Source of the DNA: CANHVK01 sp046304235
GTDB lineage: Bacteria > Bacteroidota > Bacteroidia > Flavobacteriales_D > Crocinitomicaceae
Length of the DNA stretch: 18,379 nucleotides
Reading direction: 5' to 3'
Assembly: GCA_046304235.1 (NCBI GenBank)
Contig: JBKCEW010000135.1
Span: 1 to 18,379, forward strand
Part shown: in pieces, positions 1 to 8,334 of the stretch
How positions within the stretch are numbered: the stretch's first letter is position 1
Layout of the letters: each line of letters opens with the position of its first letter
Made by a program: the position numbers and the translations under genes
Notes under the pieces: model-generated
What the model was told of the DNA's origin: nothing
What the model saw: the letters and a program-made list of their open reading frames with translations, nothing else
Databases searched by the model: none

Positions 1-1
1 A

Positions 2-412
2 TCTCGGTCAGGTTTAGATGGTTCAAGTTTATATTTTAAATCTGTATTTGATGCCCTTTTGAAACCTTTTTCCCATAATTTCAATTTTTTATGGCTTGTT
101 TATTTTATAGCCTTATTGATTCTTATGATTTTATTCGATAAATCTAGAGTTTTATCAAATTTAAAAAGGTTAGGGTTTACTTTAATCGGATTTGTTTTTT
201 CACTAATTGTCTTTCCTCAATCAGTTTCTATTCATAGATATTTGTATGATTTCTTACTTTTTATTCCGATTGTATATTTAATAATAAAAATCTTAATAGA
301 AATTGAAATCGAATCAATTCAACCCCGAAAATTTCTTTTTATTGTTCTAGGTATGATTTTTATGATTTTTGTTAATTTAAGATCTATTTCAGTTTGTTTT
401 TACAATTGGTAG
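2..412 (+). CDS. C-terminal part of an integral membrane protein (5' end outside window)
   Basis: The frame is open to the left edge of the window, so this is the 3' end of a longer gene; the TTG at 59 need not be a start. The visible 136 residues begin with a hydrophilic stretch (SRSGLDGSS), followed by about four hydrophobic segments at roughly residues 29-44, 56-72, 81-99 and 113-127, separated by short charged loops. This looks like the end of a polytopic inner-membrane protein, for example the C-terminus of a lipid- or glycan-modifying membrane enzyme, but no family motif is visible and I do not name one. The stop at 410-412 is only 2 bp from the stop of queD on the other strand, so the two genes converge with no room for a separate terminator. 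Confidence 0.6.
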   Translation, partial: SRSGLDGSSLYFKSVFDALLKPFSHNFNFLWLVYFIALLILMILFDKSRVLSNLKRLGFTLIGFVFSLIVFPQSVSIHRYLYDFLLFIPIVYLIIKILIEIEIESIQPRKFLFIVLGMIFMIFVNLRSISVCFYNW

Positions 413-414
413 AT

Positions 415-870
415 TTAATTATCTTCCAATCTCCATTCTGCACCTGAATTTGGGGTTTCTTGTAAACGCAATGAGATTAATTTAGTGTTGTGTGCAAATT
501 TTCCATCTAACAAATTCACAAAGTGCAATAATAAATTTTCGCAAGTTGGTTGAAATGGCATTAAAATTACTTTTTCAAATTCGTTAGAAATAACCTCTGA
601 TTTAGAATAAGGTGCTTCTTCATTTAATACCAATGCATGATCAAAAACTTCAATAATTTCACGTTTAACAACATCTTTTAAATCACCAAAATCAATGACC
701 ATTCCTAGTTTTACATGTTCAATATCAGCTATCGGCTTCCCTAATAAGGTAACACTTAAATGATAGGTATGTCCATGAATATTTTTACATGGTCCATCAT
801 AACCATATAATGCATGTGCCATATCAAAAGTGAAATCTTTCGTTACTCGTATTTTGGAATCTAAAGCCAT
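415..870 (-). CDS. queD: 6-carboxytetrahydropterin synthase (6-pyruvoyl-tetrahydropterin synthase family)
   Basis: QueD converts 7,8-dihydroneopterin triphosphate to 6-carboxytetrahydropterin in the cytoplasm, an early step of preQ1/queuosine synthesis. The 151-residue protein has the family signatures: a zinc-ligand histidine in FDMAHA (H19), the catalytic cysteine and zinc histidines in CKNIHGH (C28, H32, H34), the MVIDFGDLK strand, the Asp-His pair in FDHALVLN (D77, H78), and the PTCENL substrate glutamate region. The CxxxHGH spacing favours QueD over eukaryotic-type PTPS. Start at 870 is an ATG 14 nt below a TATCTTTG promoter element. It follows the flavoprotein gene by 61 bp on the same strand. 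No other queuosine gene is visible here, so pathway membership rests on the family alone. Confidence 0.93.
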   Translation of the reverse strand: MALDSKIRVTKDFTFDMAHALYGYDGPCKNIHGHTYHLSVTLLGKPIADIEHVKLGMVIDFGDLKDVVKREIIEVFDHALVLNEEAPYSKSEVISNEFEKVILMPFQPTCENLLLHFVNLLDGKFAHNTKLISLRLQETPNSGAEWRLEDN

Positions 871-884
871 AATTGATTTTTTTA

Positions 885-892
885 CAAAGATA
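885..892 (-). promoter_or_regulatory. Predicted -7 promoter element for queD
   Basis: The minus strand reads TATCTTTG, a full match to the Bacteroidota -7 consensus TAnnTTTG, ending 14 nt before the queD ATG. No TTG is present at the usual 19-21 nt upstream, so this is a half-supported promoter. Confidence 0.4.
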
Positions 893-901
893 GTTTAATT
901 A

Positions 902-934
902 AAATCATAATTAATGATTCACAAATCATAATTA
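902..934. repeat. 12-bp direct repeat, 21-bp period, upstream of queD
   Basis: AAATCATAATTA occurs at 902-913 and again at 923-934, two helical turns apart. The interval also holds an inverted pair, ATGATT (914-919) and AATCAT (924-929). The repeats lie just upstream of the queD -7 element, and the second copy overlaps the stop codon of the flavoprotein gene. The arrangement resembles a dimeric operator, but the region is very AT-rich and chance is possible. Confidence 0.35.
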
Positions 935-2155
935 TATCACGTTTTTCCCCGCAATCCATCCTGTAGACCAAGCTGCTTGAAAATTAAAACCTCCAGTTAC
1001 TCCGTCAACATCCAATACTTCTCCAGCAAAAAATAATCCTTTTACTTTTCTGCTTTCCATGGTATTGAAATCCACATCAGACAATCCGATACCACCAGCT
1101 GTGACAAATTCTTCTTTAAAAGTTGTTTTTCCAGAAACGTGGTAACGGTCGTTCACTAGAGTATTAATCAGTTTGTTTACCTTTTTACCCTGAAGTTCTT
1201 TCCATTTTGAATCAACGGAGATATTCGATTTTTCCAGTAAAAAATGCCACAATCGTGTTGATAGTCCAAAAGGATTTAGATTTCCCATTTTTTTATCTGA
1301 ATGACCTAAAAGTGTTTCTTCTAGGTTCTTTTTTACTTCAGGTTCTTTTTGGGTATGAAGCCAATTAACAAGTACATGAAAGTCATATTTTTTATCAGCT
1401 AAAAGTCTTGCACCAAATGCAGATAATTTTAGTATAGACGGACCGCTCAAACCCCAATGGGTAATTAATAATGGTCCAGATGCTTCAAGTTTTGTTCCTT
1501 CAATTTTAGTCGTGGTTTCTTCAACTACAATTCCCATTAATTCTCTAATCGCTTCCGTGGGCATATTAAAAGTGAATAGGGAAGGTACTGGTTCAATTAA
1601 TTCATGATTGAATTTAGTTAACCATTGTAAGGAATTGTTTTTTGGTTGACCTCCAATGGTATAAATTATTTTGTCAGCTATGAAAGTTTCATTAGTACTA
1701 ACTAATTCAAATTGTTTGTTTGATAATTGATGAATATCATTGATTGGAGTTTGAAGTAGCTGTTTAACACCTAATTTTCTAGCTTCATTCAGAAAACAAT
1801 CAATAATCGTTTGAGAAGAATTCGATTTTGGGAAAATACAATTATCCGATAATGTTTCCAATTCAACCCCTCTTTTTTTAAACCATTCAATGGTAGAGCG
1901 TGTATTAAACTGCTCAAAGGCTTTACGTAAATAATTTGCACCACGAGGATAAAAAGTAAGCAGTTTTTTATTGTCAAAACATGCATGGGTTACATTACAC
2001 CTTCCGCCTCCTGAAACTTTTACTTTCGAGAGAACTTTTGCTGATTTTTCATAAATAGTTACTTCTGCTTCTGGATGATGTTCTTTAGCACTTATCGCAG
2101 CAAAAAATCCCGCAGCACCTCCACCAATAATAGCTATTTTTTTAGAATTCGTCAT
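932..2155 (-). CDS. BaiN/HI0933-like NAD(P)/FAD-dependent oxidoreductase
   Basis: A flavoprotein of the HI0933/YhiN/BaiN family, about 407 residues, a normal length. The N-terminus carries the Rossmann FAD-binding motif IIGGGAAGFFAA (around residues 9-20), an acidic residue ending the second strand (IYEKS), and the family signature VSGGGRCNVTH. A middle GGQPKNNS loop and the GLSGPSILKLS motif follow, and the C-terminus has the second FAD contact GLFFAGEVLDVDG followed by GGFNFQAAW. Members include bile-acid 3-oxo-delta-4 reductase BaiN, but the physiological substrate in most bacteria is unknown, so I assign no reaction. I place the start at the ATG at 2155; the TTG codon directly before it is also in frame but less likely. 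It lies 13 bp after the DUF4403 gene, suggesting co-transcription. Confidence 0.9.
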   Translation of the reverse strand: MTNSKKIAIIGGGAAGFFAAISAKEHHPEAEVTIYEKSAKVLSKVKVSGGGRCNVTHACFDNKKLLTFYPRGANYLRKAFEQFNTRSTIEWFKKRGVELETLSDNCIFPKSNSSQTIIDCFLNEARKLGVKQLLQTPINDIHQLSNKQFELVSTNETFIADKIIYTIGGQPKNNSLQWLTKFNHELIEPVPSLFTFNMPTEAIRELMGIVVEETTTKIEGTKLEASGPLLITHWGLSGPSILKLSAFGARLLADKKYDFHVLVNWLHTQKEPEVKKNLEETLLGHSDKKMGNLNPFGLSTRLWHFLLEKSNISVDSKWKELQGKKVNKLINTLVNDRYHVSGKTTFKEEFVTAGGIGLSDVDFNTMESRKVKGLFFAGEVLDVDGVTGGFNFQAAWSTGWIAGKNVI

Positions 2156-2168
2156 CAAATATGAATCA

Positions 2169-3548
2169 TTACAATTTAATCCCTAGTTCTCCTTCCAAAT
2201 TCGTTACAATCCACAATTCTTCTTTCATCGGAATAATCTGATCAATGCGAACTGATTTAAGTTTCGTTTCCATCAAAATTCCTTTGTCAAGTTCACGATT
2301 TAATTCTTTTTCAATCATTTTTTTGTTTGAATTCAAGTCTTTGGATACATCATAAACGGCAAATTCTCTAATTTTTGAAGTGATTTGGTCGTCAAATAGC
2401 CAGGTAGCACTTTTAAGTAATACACTTTTTGTTTCAATATCGAAATCCATATCCGGGAATGAAATAATCTGTTTTTCTTTATCGAATTTTGGTGTTCCTG
2501 CAAAATACATTAAACCTGAACGTTTACCAGAGAAACATACTTTGAAACTTAACTTTTGATTGTTTGCGCCGAGGATTAATACCGAATCAATTTTAATTTT
2601 TTCTTTTTTAAGTTGAATTTCTTTCCCATTCAAGTTTTGAGCTAACAACGAATTTATTGAATTGTATTTACCTTGAATTGCTAAACTTATTTCAAATCCT
2701 TTTTCTCCTGTGCTTGAATTTAAATCGGGTAAAGGAGTATTGTTGATTTTCTTTTCTTCCAGGGTTACTTTAGGAAAAGCGTTGACAGAAACAGTTAAAT
2801 TGAGTTTGTCTTTGGAGAAATTAGGGGAGCTAATAGCTAAAGTTGTCGGAGAAAGGTAAAAATAACCTATCGAAGGAATAACAATCGGATTGTTTAATTC
2901 TTTCCAAATTTTTTGAACTTCTTTTTTTAAATCCGTCTGTTCAATTTTTTTATCAATATCTGCAGTAACATCTTTTAATGCTTTTTCCATTTCATCAACC
3001 AGCTTTTTAGTCGCGTCATATTTGAAAACAGTTATTTCACATTTGTCATCAGTTACAATATTTTTTAATGTAGTATTTGCATCAATTTTATAATCTTTAT
3101 TTATAGAAAGTGTTGTAGCGGTCGACACCTGAATCCTACGCATGGGTTCATTTACACCACAACTTGCATATAAACGTGGAACTATACAATTTTCTTTATC
3201 TGAAAACAAACCCGTACATTTTGGACAATAGTTTATTTTTATGGAATATTTACCAGATAAATCAAGAAATAGTTGGTTTTCTTTTCCATCAAACGCTAAT
3301 GGGTTTCGTTCTAATTTATACCAAAAACTGATTCCTTCACACTCTTGTTTTTCATCCTCGAATTTTTTAGGGGTTTGCTTTTCAGCTTCAACAAGATAGT
3401 TTTTCAAATTTATTTCAATCGGAACATGTATTGTAGATACTTTTTGTTCCAATTGAATTTTGTTTTCAGTTACTTGGGGTTGTTTCGGTTTGATTGTACC
3501 ACAAGAAACAGCAAGTAAGAGGATTGATAATGAAAAAAAGAATTTCAT
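2169..3548 (-). CDS. DUF4403 family lipoprotein
   Basis: A 459-residue envelope lipoprotein of unknown function. The signal peptide ends in a lipobox, LAVSC, with the lipidated cysteine at residue 16. The body matches DUF4403 in layout: an ASCG segment, a later DKCEITVFKYDAT stretch, a central PSIGYFYLSPTTLAISSP block where the sequence switches to the second half, and a C-terminus ending in a short beta-rich repeat (LWIVTNLEGELGIKL). The family is thought to be composed of elongated, lipid-binding-type domains by analogy, but that is inference. A CPKC pair and further cysteines at residues of roughly 90-130 may form disulfides in the periplasm. The promoter is unclear: only 68 bp separate it from icd, most of it terminator, so it may depend on read-through. 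Confidence 0.8.
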   Translation of the reverse strand: MKFFFSLSILLLAVSCGTIKPKQPQVTENKIQLEQKVSTIHVPIEINLKNYLVEAEKQTPKKFEDEKQECEGISFWYKLERNPLAFDGKENQLFLDLSGKYSIKINYCPKCTGLFSDKENCIVPRLYASCGVNEPMRRIQVSTATTLSINKDYKIDANTTLKNIVTDDKCEITVFKYDATKKLVDEMEKALKDVTADIDKKIEQTDLKKEVQKIWKELNNPIVIPSIGYFYLSPTTLAISSPNFSKDKLNLTVSVNAFPKVTLEEKKINNTPLPDLNSSTGEKGFEISLAIQGKYNSINSLLAQNLNGKEIQLKKEKIKIDSVLILGANNQKLSFKVCFSGKRSGLMYFAGTPKFDKEKQIISFPDMDFDIETKSVLLKSATWLFDDQITSKIREFAVYDVSKDLNSNKKMIEKELNRELDKGILMETKLKSVRIDQIIPMKEELWIVTNLEGELGIKL

Positions 3549-3562
3549 GAAATTAGAAAAAT

Positions 3563-3597
3563 AAAAAAAGGTGGTTTTGAATGACTAAACCACCTTT
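3563..3597 (-). terminator. Rho-independent terminator of the isocitrate dehydrogenase gene
   Basis: An 11-bp perfect stem, AAAGGTGGTTT (3567-3577) with AAACCACCTTT (3587-3597), loop of 9 nt. On the minus strand it is followed by a run of seven T (complement of 3563-3569, partly in the stem). It sits 20 nt past the icd stop codon and just before the DUF4403 start. Confidence 0.8.
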
Positions 3598-3616
3598 ATA
3601 TTTTTTAAATTATTGA

Positions 3617-5833
3617 TTAAGCCTTAACTAACAAACCATCAATGGCATGATTAAATGTTGTACTTGGTCTCATAGCCTTAGTAGTTAAATCTGAATTTGG
3701 ATAATAATACCCACCAATATTAATCGCATTACCTTGGCATTCATTTAATTCGCTTACAATTTTAGTTTCTTTGTCTGCAAGTTCTTGAGCCACACCAGCA
3801 AATGCACTGCTTAATTCTGAATCTGAACATTTTGCTAGTTCTTGTGCCCAATAAAGAGCGATATAGAAATGAGACCCTCTATTATCTAATTGTTTAGCAT
3901 CTCTTTGTGGAGATTTATTTTCTATTAATAATTTACCAGTTGCTCTATCTAAAGTTTCTCCTAAGATTTTTGCTTTAGGATTGTTGGTCGTTTCTGCTAA
4001 ATGCTCTAATGAAACTGCTAATGCTAAAAATTCACCTAATGAATCCCAACGTAAGTGATTTTCTTCTAAAAATTGCTCAACGTGTTTAGGAGCAGATCCC
4101 CCAGCACCCGTTTCAAACAACCCTCCTCCGTTCATTAATGGAACGATGGATAACATTTTAGCACTTGTTCCAACTTCTAATATTGGGAATAAATCGGTTA
4201 AGTAGTCACGTAATACGTTACCGGTAACTGATATAGTATCTAAACTAGCTTTTACTCTTTTTAATGAAAAAACAGTTGCATCGTAAGGAGACATGATTTG
4301 AATATCTAAACCAGTCGTATCATGATTTTTTAAGTAAGTATTCACTTTAGCAATAACTTGTCTATCGTGTGCTCTTGATTCATCCAACCAGAAAATGGCA
4401 GGACAACCAGTTGCTCTAGCTCTAGAAACTGCTAATTTAACCCAGTCTTGAATCGGTGCATCTTTTGTTTGACAAGCTCTCCAAATATCTCCAGCTTCAA
4501 CTTCGCTAGACATCAAAACAGTTCCGTTTGCATCAATAACTTTTACAGTTCCGTCATTTTTAATTTCAAACGTTTTATCGTGTGAACCATATTCTTCTGC
4601 TTTTTGAGCCATTAATCCTACGTTGGAAACAGACCCCATAGTTCTTGGATCAAATGCACCATTTTCTTTACAGTAGTTGATTGTTGCATCATACACTCCT
4701 GCATAACTTGAATCTGGAATCACAACCAAAGTATCTTGTAATTTACCTTCTTTGTTCCACATTTGTCCAGATGTACGGATCATTGCAGGAACTGAAGCAT
4801 CGATAATCACATCTGAAGGAACGTGAAGGTTAGTAATACCTTTATCAGAATTTACCATTGCGATTGAAGGTCCATTAGAGAAAGCTGCCTCAATATCAGC
4901 TTCGATATCAGCATGTCCTTTTACTTTGTCTAATAAATCTGCTAAACCATTATTTACGTTTACTCCTAATTCATTTAATTTAGATGCGTGTTTTTCGAAA
5001 ACGTTTGCAAAATATGCTTTCACAATGTGTCCAAAAATAACAGGGTCAGAAACTTTCATCATGGTAGCTTTCATATGCACTGAAAACAAAATTCCATTTG
5101 CTTTAGCATAAGCCACTTGCTCTAATAGGAAAGTGTTTAAAGCTTTAATGCTCATGTGTGTAGCGTCGATGATTTCTCCCGCTTTTAAATTTAAGTTTGC
5201 TTTTAACGTTTCTTTCGAACCATCTTTTCCTTCAAACTCTATATTTACAGAAGTTGCATTTTCAATAGTAACAGATTGTTCGTTTGAACGGAAATCTCCA
5301 GCTGTCATCGTTGCAACTTTTGTTTTAGATTCTTTTGACCAAGCACCCATTGAATGCGGATTTTGTCTTGCATATTCTTTAACAGAGCCTGGTGCACGAC
5401 GATCTGAATTTCCTTCTCGAATTACTGGATTTACAGCACTACCTTTGATTTTGTCATAAATAGCACGAGCTGCTTTTTCTTCTTCTGTTTGTGGATCTAC
5501 AGGATAATCAGGAATAGCAAATCCTGCTGATTGTAATTCTTTAACAGCCGCTACTAATTGTGGAACTGAAGCACTGATATTTGGAAGTTTGATAATGTTT
5601 GCTTCAGGAAAATTTACTAATTCACCTAATTCAGCTAATGCGTCATTCACACGTTGATCAGCTTGTAATGCGTTTGGAAATCCTGCTAATATACGTGCAG
5701 CCAATGAAATGTCTCTTGTTTCAACATCTACTCCAGCTGTAGATAAATACGATTTTACGATTGGTAAAAATGAATAAGTTGCTAATGCCGGAGCCTCATC
5801 CGTTAGCGTGTAAATGATTTTTGAACTAGCCAT
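3617..5833 (-). CDS. icd: NADP-dependent isocitrate dehydrogenase, monomeric type
   Basis: Catalyses oxidative decarboxylation of isocitrate to 2-oxoglutarate with NADP in the TCA cycle (EC 1.1.1.42). At 738 residues it is the monomeric type (family norm about 740), unrelated in length to the ~420-residue dimeric enzymes. The isocitrate-binding block GSAVNPVIREGNSDRR gives S132, N135, R139 and R145, as numbered in the Azotobacter enzyme; K255 also fits. With a five-residue offset the metal ligands D345, D543 and D547, catalytic Y415, R542, and the NADP contacts H584 and R595 are all present, so the enzyme should be active. Start is the ATG at 5833, about 60 nt below a complete TTG-N19-TAACTTTG promoter, and a strong terminator follows, so it is probably a single-gene transcript. 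Confidence 0.97.
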   Translation of the reverse strand: MASSKIIYTLTDEAPALATYSFLPIVKSYLSTAGVDVETRDISLAARILAGFPNALQADQRVNDALAELGELVNFPEANIIKLPNISASVPQLVAAVKELQSAGFAIPDYPVDPQTEEEKAARAIYDKIKGSAVNPVIREGNSDRRAPGSVKEYARQNPHSMGAWSKESKTKVATMTAGDFRSNEQSVTIENATSVNIEFEGKDGSKETLKANLNLKAGEIIDATHMSIKALNTFLLEQVAYAKANGILFSVHMKATMMKVSDPVIFGHIVKAYFANVFEKHASKLNELGVNVNNGLADLLDKVKGHADIEADIEAAFSNGPSIAMVNSDKGITNLHVPSDVIIDASVPAMIRTSGQMWNKEGKLQDTLVVIPDSSYAGVYDATINYCKENGAFDPRTMGSVSNVGLMAQKAEEYGSHDKTFEIKNDGTVKVIDANGTVLMSSEVEAGDIWRACQTKDAPIQDWVKLAVSRARATGCPAIFWLDESRAHDRQVIAKVNTYLKNHDTTGLDIQIMSPYDATVFSLKRVKASLDTISVTGNVLRDYLTDLFPILEVGTSAKMLSIVPLMNGGGLFETGAGGSAPKHVEQFLEENHLRWDSLGEFLALAVSLEHLAETTNNPKAKILGETLDRATGKLLIENKSPQRDAKQLDNRGSHFYIALYWAQELAKCSDSELSSAFAGVAQELADKETKIVSELNECQGNAINIGGYYYPNSDLTTKAMRPSTTFNHAIDGLLVKA

Positions 5834-5894
5834 AATAGTACTAACTTGTGTGTTATTAATTTAAATGGGCAAAACCCTAATTTTATTCGCAACC

Positions 5895-5924
5895 CAAAGT
5901 TAAAGCATAAAATTCAAAAAACAA
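5895..5924 (-). promoter_or_regulatory. Predicted promoter of icd (TTG-N19-TAACTTTG)
   Basis: On the minus strand a -33 TTG (5922-5924) is separated by 19 nt from TAACTTTG (5895-5902), a full match to the Bacteroidota TTG / TAnnTTTG consensus. Transcription would start near 5889, leaving a leader of about 55 nt. Confidence 0.6.
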
Positions 5925-5942
5925 TAAATCATAGAAATAATC

Positions 5943-5981
5943 AAAAAAATAGAAAGGGACTACAATGTTTGCAATCCCTTT
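5943..5981 (-). terminator. Rho-independent terminator of the sigma factor gene
   Basis: A stem AAAGGGA (5953-5959) / TCCCTTT (5975-5981) with a small inner CAA/TTG pairing, followed on the minus strand by seven T (complement of 5943-5949). It lies about 70 nt after the sigma factor stop and just before the icd promoter. Confidence 0.65.
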
Positions 5982-6049
5982 ATCTCTTTTGTATATTATT
6001 AAATTTTATAATCTTCTAATTTGCAAGCTTTAATCTCTAATCTTCCAAT

Positions 6050-6916
6050 TTAAAGGTAATTCTTCAACATTTTACTTCTAGAGGTATGTTTCATTCTACG
6101 TATCGCTTTTTCTTTAATTTGGCGTACACGCTCTCGGGTTAAATCAAATCGATCTCCAATTTCTTCAAGTGTTAATGGATGTTTACCACTTAAACCAAAG
6201 TATAGACGTATAACTTCACCTTCTCTAGATGTAAGAGTGGATAATGAACGTTCTATGTCTTTTCGCAACGATTCTTTTACTAGGTCTACATCTGGGGTAT
6301 CGCTAAAGTCGTTCGCAAGTACATCATACATATTAGAAGAACTTTCATCTCCCTCTGTAAGAGGAGCGTCCATAGAAACGTGTCTTCCATTGGATTGCAA
6401 CGACTGTTTAACATCATTGACAGAAAGACCAAGTAATTCAGCTAATTCTTCTGCTGATGGTGGTCGTTCATTTTTTTGTTCCAATTCGGAAAAGGCACGA
6501 TTTATTTTATTTATGGTGCCAATTTTATTTAGTGGAAGCCTAACAATACGTGCTTGTTCAGCTAATGCTTGTAAAATAGCTTGTCTAATCCACCAAACGG
6601 CATAAGAAATAAATTTAAATCCACGCGTTTCGTCAAATCGTTCAGCTGCTTTTATCAATCCAACATTTCCTTCATTTATTAAATCAGGTAATGTCATTCC
6701 TTGATTTTGATATTGTTTTGCAACGGAAACTACAAATCGTAAATTGGCACGAGTTAATTTTTCTAATGCGCGACGGTCACCGTTTTTTATTCGTTTTGCT
6801 AATTCAACTTCCTCCTCAGCCGTTATCATGCCTTCGCGACTTATCTCCTGTAGATATTTATCTAAAGAAGCAACCTCTCTATTAGTTACTTGCTTTACTA
6901 TTTTTAGTTGTCTCAT
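6050..6916 (-). CDS. rpoD: RNA polymerase primary sigma factor (sigma-70 family)
   Basis: The housekeeping sigma factor, which recruits core RNA polymerase to promoters. At 288 residues it is the short form typical of Bacteroidota, lacking region 1.1 and the non-conserved region. Region 1.2 begins around residue 15 (ASLDKYLQEISREG), region 2 includes the core-binding and promoter-melting stretch LINEGNVGLIKAAERFD then FISYAVWWIRQAI, region 3 begins after RLPLNKIG, and region 4.2 ends the protein with the helix-turn-helix LTLEEIGDRFDLTRERVRQI. Phylum members recognise TTG / TAnnTTTG, which matches the promoters found in this window. A 7-of-8 match, AATCTTTG, lies 30 nt before the ATG at 6916 (6947-6954 on the minus strand). 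The gene is divergent from the tyrosine phosphatase gene. Confidence 0.96.
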   Translation of the reverse strand: MRQLKIVKQVTNREVASLDKYLQEISREGMITAEEEVELAKRIKNGDRRALEKLTRANLRFVVSVAKQYQNQGMTLPDLINEGNVGLIKAAERFDETRGFKFISYAVWWIRQAILQALAEQARIVRLPLNKIGTINKINRAFSELEQKNERPPSAEELAELLGLSVNDVKQSLQSNGRHVSMDAPLTEGDESSSNMYDVLANDFSDTPDVDLVKESLRKDIERSLSTLTSREGEVIRLYFGLSGKHPLTLEEIGDRFDLTRERVRQIKEKAIRRMKHTSRSKMLKNYL

Positions 6917-7084
6917 GGCTTTTGGATATTAAAAGATAAAATGAATCAAAGATTCTCTTAAATATAACTATTTAAATCTGAATTTGTAACATTAAAATCA
7001 AAAAATAATATTGAATTGAATTTAAATTAACATTATTGCAGGGACACCTAAATGTAAGTTTAATTCTATGTCATCGTAAATCTT

Positions 7085-7092
7085 TATTTTTG
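7085..7092 (+). promoter_or_regulatory. Predicted -7 element of the phosphatase-methyltransferase-dctA operon
   Basis: TATTTTTG matches TAnnTTTG and ends 20 nt before the ATG at 7113. No TTG is found at the expected -33 spacing. Transcription would start about 14 nt before the start codon. Confidence 0.4.
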
Positions 7093-7112
7093 TTTAAAAT
7101 TGGTTTTGAAAT

Positions 7113-7574
7113 ATGAAAGTTTTGATGGTTTGTTTGGGAAATATTTGTCGATCTCCAATTGCGGATGGTTTACTTCGTAAAAAGGTGTTAGAAAAGGGGT
7201 TGGATATTGAGGTTGATTCAGCTGGAACCATTTCACTTCATCAAGGACAAGCTCCCGATAACCGTATGGTGGAAACTGCACGGAAAAACGGAACTGATAT
7301 CAGTATGTTACGTGCTCGTCAATTTAAAGCTAGTGATTTTGATACGTTCGATTATATTTTTGCAATGGATGTTTCAAACAAAAAAAATATACTAGATTTA
7401 GCAAGAACAAAAGCAGACCATAATAAGGTTTATATGCTTTTAGGAGAATTAACCAATCAAGAAGAGGCGAGTGTCCCAGATCCGTATTATGGCACTCAAA
7501 AAGATTTTGACCATGTTTATGATTTGGTTGATCAAGCTACAAATATTCTAATTAAAAATTTAATTACTAGATAA
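7113..7574 (+). CDS. Low-molecular-weight protein tyrosine phosphatase
   Basis: A 153-residue cytoplasmic phosphatase of the arsenate reductase-like LMW-PTP family (normal length about 150). The N-terminus carries the P-loop CLGNICRS (C7 nucleophile, R13) and the C-terminal part the DP-loop VPDPYYG with general acid D123. Both catalytic parts are intact. Such enzymes dephosphorylate tyrosine kinases that control capsule or exopolysaccharide export, or small arylphosphates; no kinase or polysaccharide locus is adjacent, so the substrate is unknown. It heads an operon with the methyltransferase gene 39 bp downstream and dctA beyond that, and is divergent from rpoD. Confidence 0.93.
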   Translation: MKVLMVCLGNICRSPIADGLLRKKVLEKGLDIEVDSAGTISLHQGQAPDNRMVETARKNGTDISMLRARQFKASDFDTFDYIFAMDVSNKKNILDLARTKADHNKVYMLLGELTNQEEASVPDPYYGTQKDFDHVYDLVDQATNILIKNLITR

Positions 7575-7613
7575 TTAAACATTAAAAATTAATTATTCAA
7601 CATTATTCAAAAG

Positions 7614-8327
7614 ATGAGTCACGCAAAATTATATTTATTACCTTCTACCTTAGGAAGTGAAAGTACAAAAGCTGTAATTCCCTCTGATATTGCAACAATG
7701 GTTTCCGATTTTAGATACTTTGCAGTTGAAGATATTAAAGCCGCACGTCGATATTTACGTAAATTAGATCGTGAGTTTCCAATTGATGATAGTACTTTTT
7801 TTGTATTAAAAAACAACACACCTGTAGAAGAGTTATATGCAATGTTAAGACCTGTCAAAGATGGACATAATGTGGCGGTTATTTCTGATGCTGGTTGTCC
7901 CGGTATAGCTGACCCAGGGGCAAATTTGGTCGCGTTAGCACATCAAGAGGGAGTGTGGGTAGCACCATTGGTTGGGCCTTCTTCTATTTTACTAGCTTTA
8001 ATGGGGAGCGGTTTTAATGGTCAATCATTTACTTTTCATGGTTATCTGCCTAAAGATCGAAAAGACCGAGTTCGAAAATTAAGAGACTTCGAAGCTTCTG
8101 CTAGAAGAACGGGTACTACAAATATTTTTATGGATACCCCGTTTCGTAATATGCATGTGCTTGAGGATATGTTAAATGAATTATCTGATGATACTCAAAT
8201 CTGTATTGCTTCAAATTTGACAACTTACGAGGAAAATATTAGAACGATGTCTGCTAAATTGTGGAGAGAAAATGCGTATGATATTTCTAAAATTCCTACC
8301 ATGTTTTTAATAGGTAAATCTAGATAA
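7614..8327 (+). CDS. RsmI-like SAM-dependent methyltransferase (tetrapyrrole methylase fold)
   Basis: A 237-residue protein of the tetrapyrrole (corrin/porphyrin) methylase superfamily, closest to RsmI, which 2'-O-methylates a cytidine of 16S rRNA. Visible signatures are the N-terminal LYLLPSTLG strand, the glycine-rich SDAGCPGIADPG loop (residues 91-102), equivalent to SDAGTPxISDPG of RsmI, the PLVGPSSILLALMGSG helix that lines the SAM site, and FHGYLPKDR. From general knowledge, many Bacteroidota encode this diverged paralogue in addition to a canonical RsmI, so it may methylate another site; I leave out the symbol for that reason. The stop is 7 bp before the dctA ATG, so translation is probably coupled. 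Confidence 0.85.
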   Translation: MSHAKLYLLPSTLGSESTKAVIPSDIATMVSDFRYFAVEDIKAARRYLRKLDREFPIDDSTFFVLKNNTPVEELYAMLRPVKDGHNVAVISDAGCPGIADPGANLVALAHQEGVWVAPLVGPSSILLALMGSGFNGQSFTFHGYLPKDRKDRVRKLRDFEASARRTGTTNIFMDTPFRNMHVLEDMLNELSDDTQICIASNLTTYEENIRTMSAKLWRENAYDISKIPTMFLIGKSR

Positions 8328-8334
8328 TCTGAAT

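Noticed and set aside
871..931. preQ1 riboswitch upstream of queD
   Set aside because: The predicted leader is only about 14 nt, and no pseudoknot-forming sequence is visible.
4926..5459. Plus-strand open frames within icd
   Set aside because: They lie opposite conserved icd codons and have no recognisable motifs or start signals.
6237..6932. Plus-strand open frames opposite rpoD
   Set aside because: Shadow frames of a highly conserved gene.
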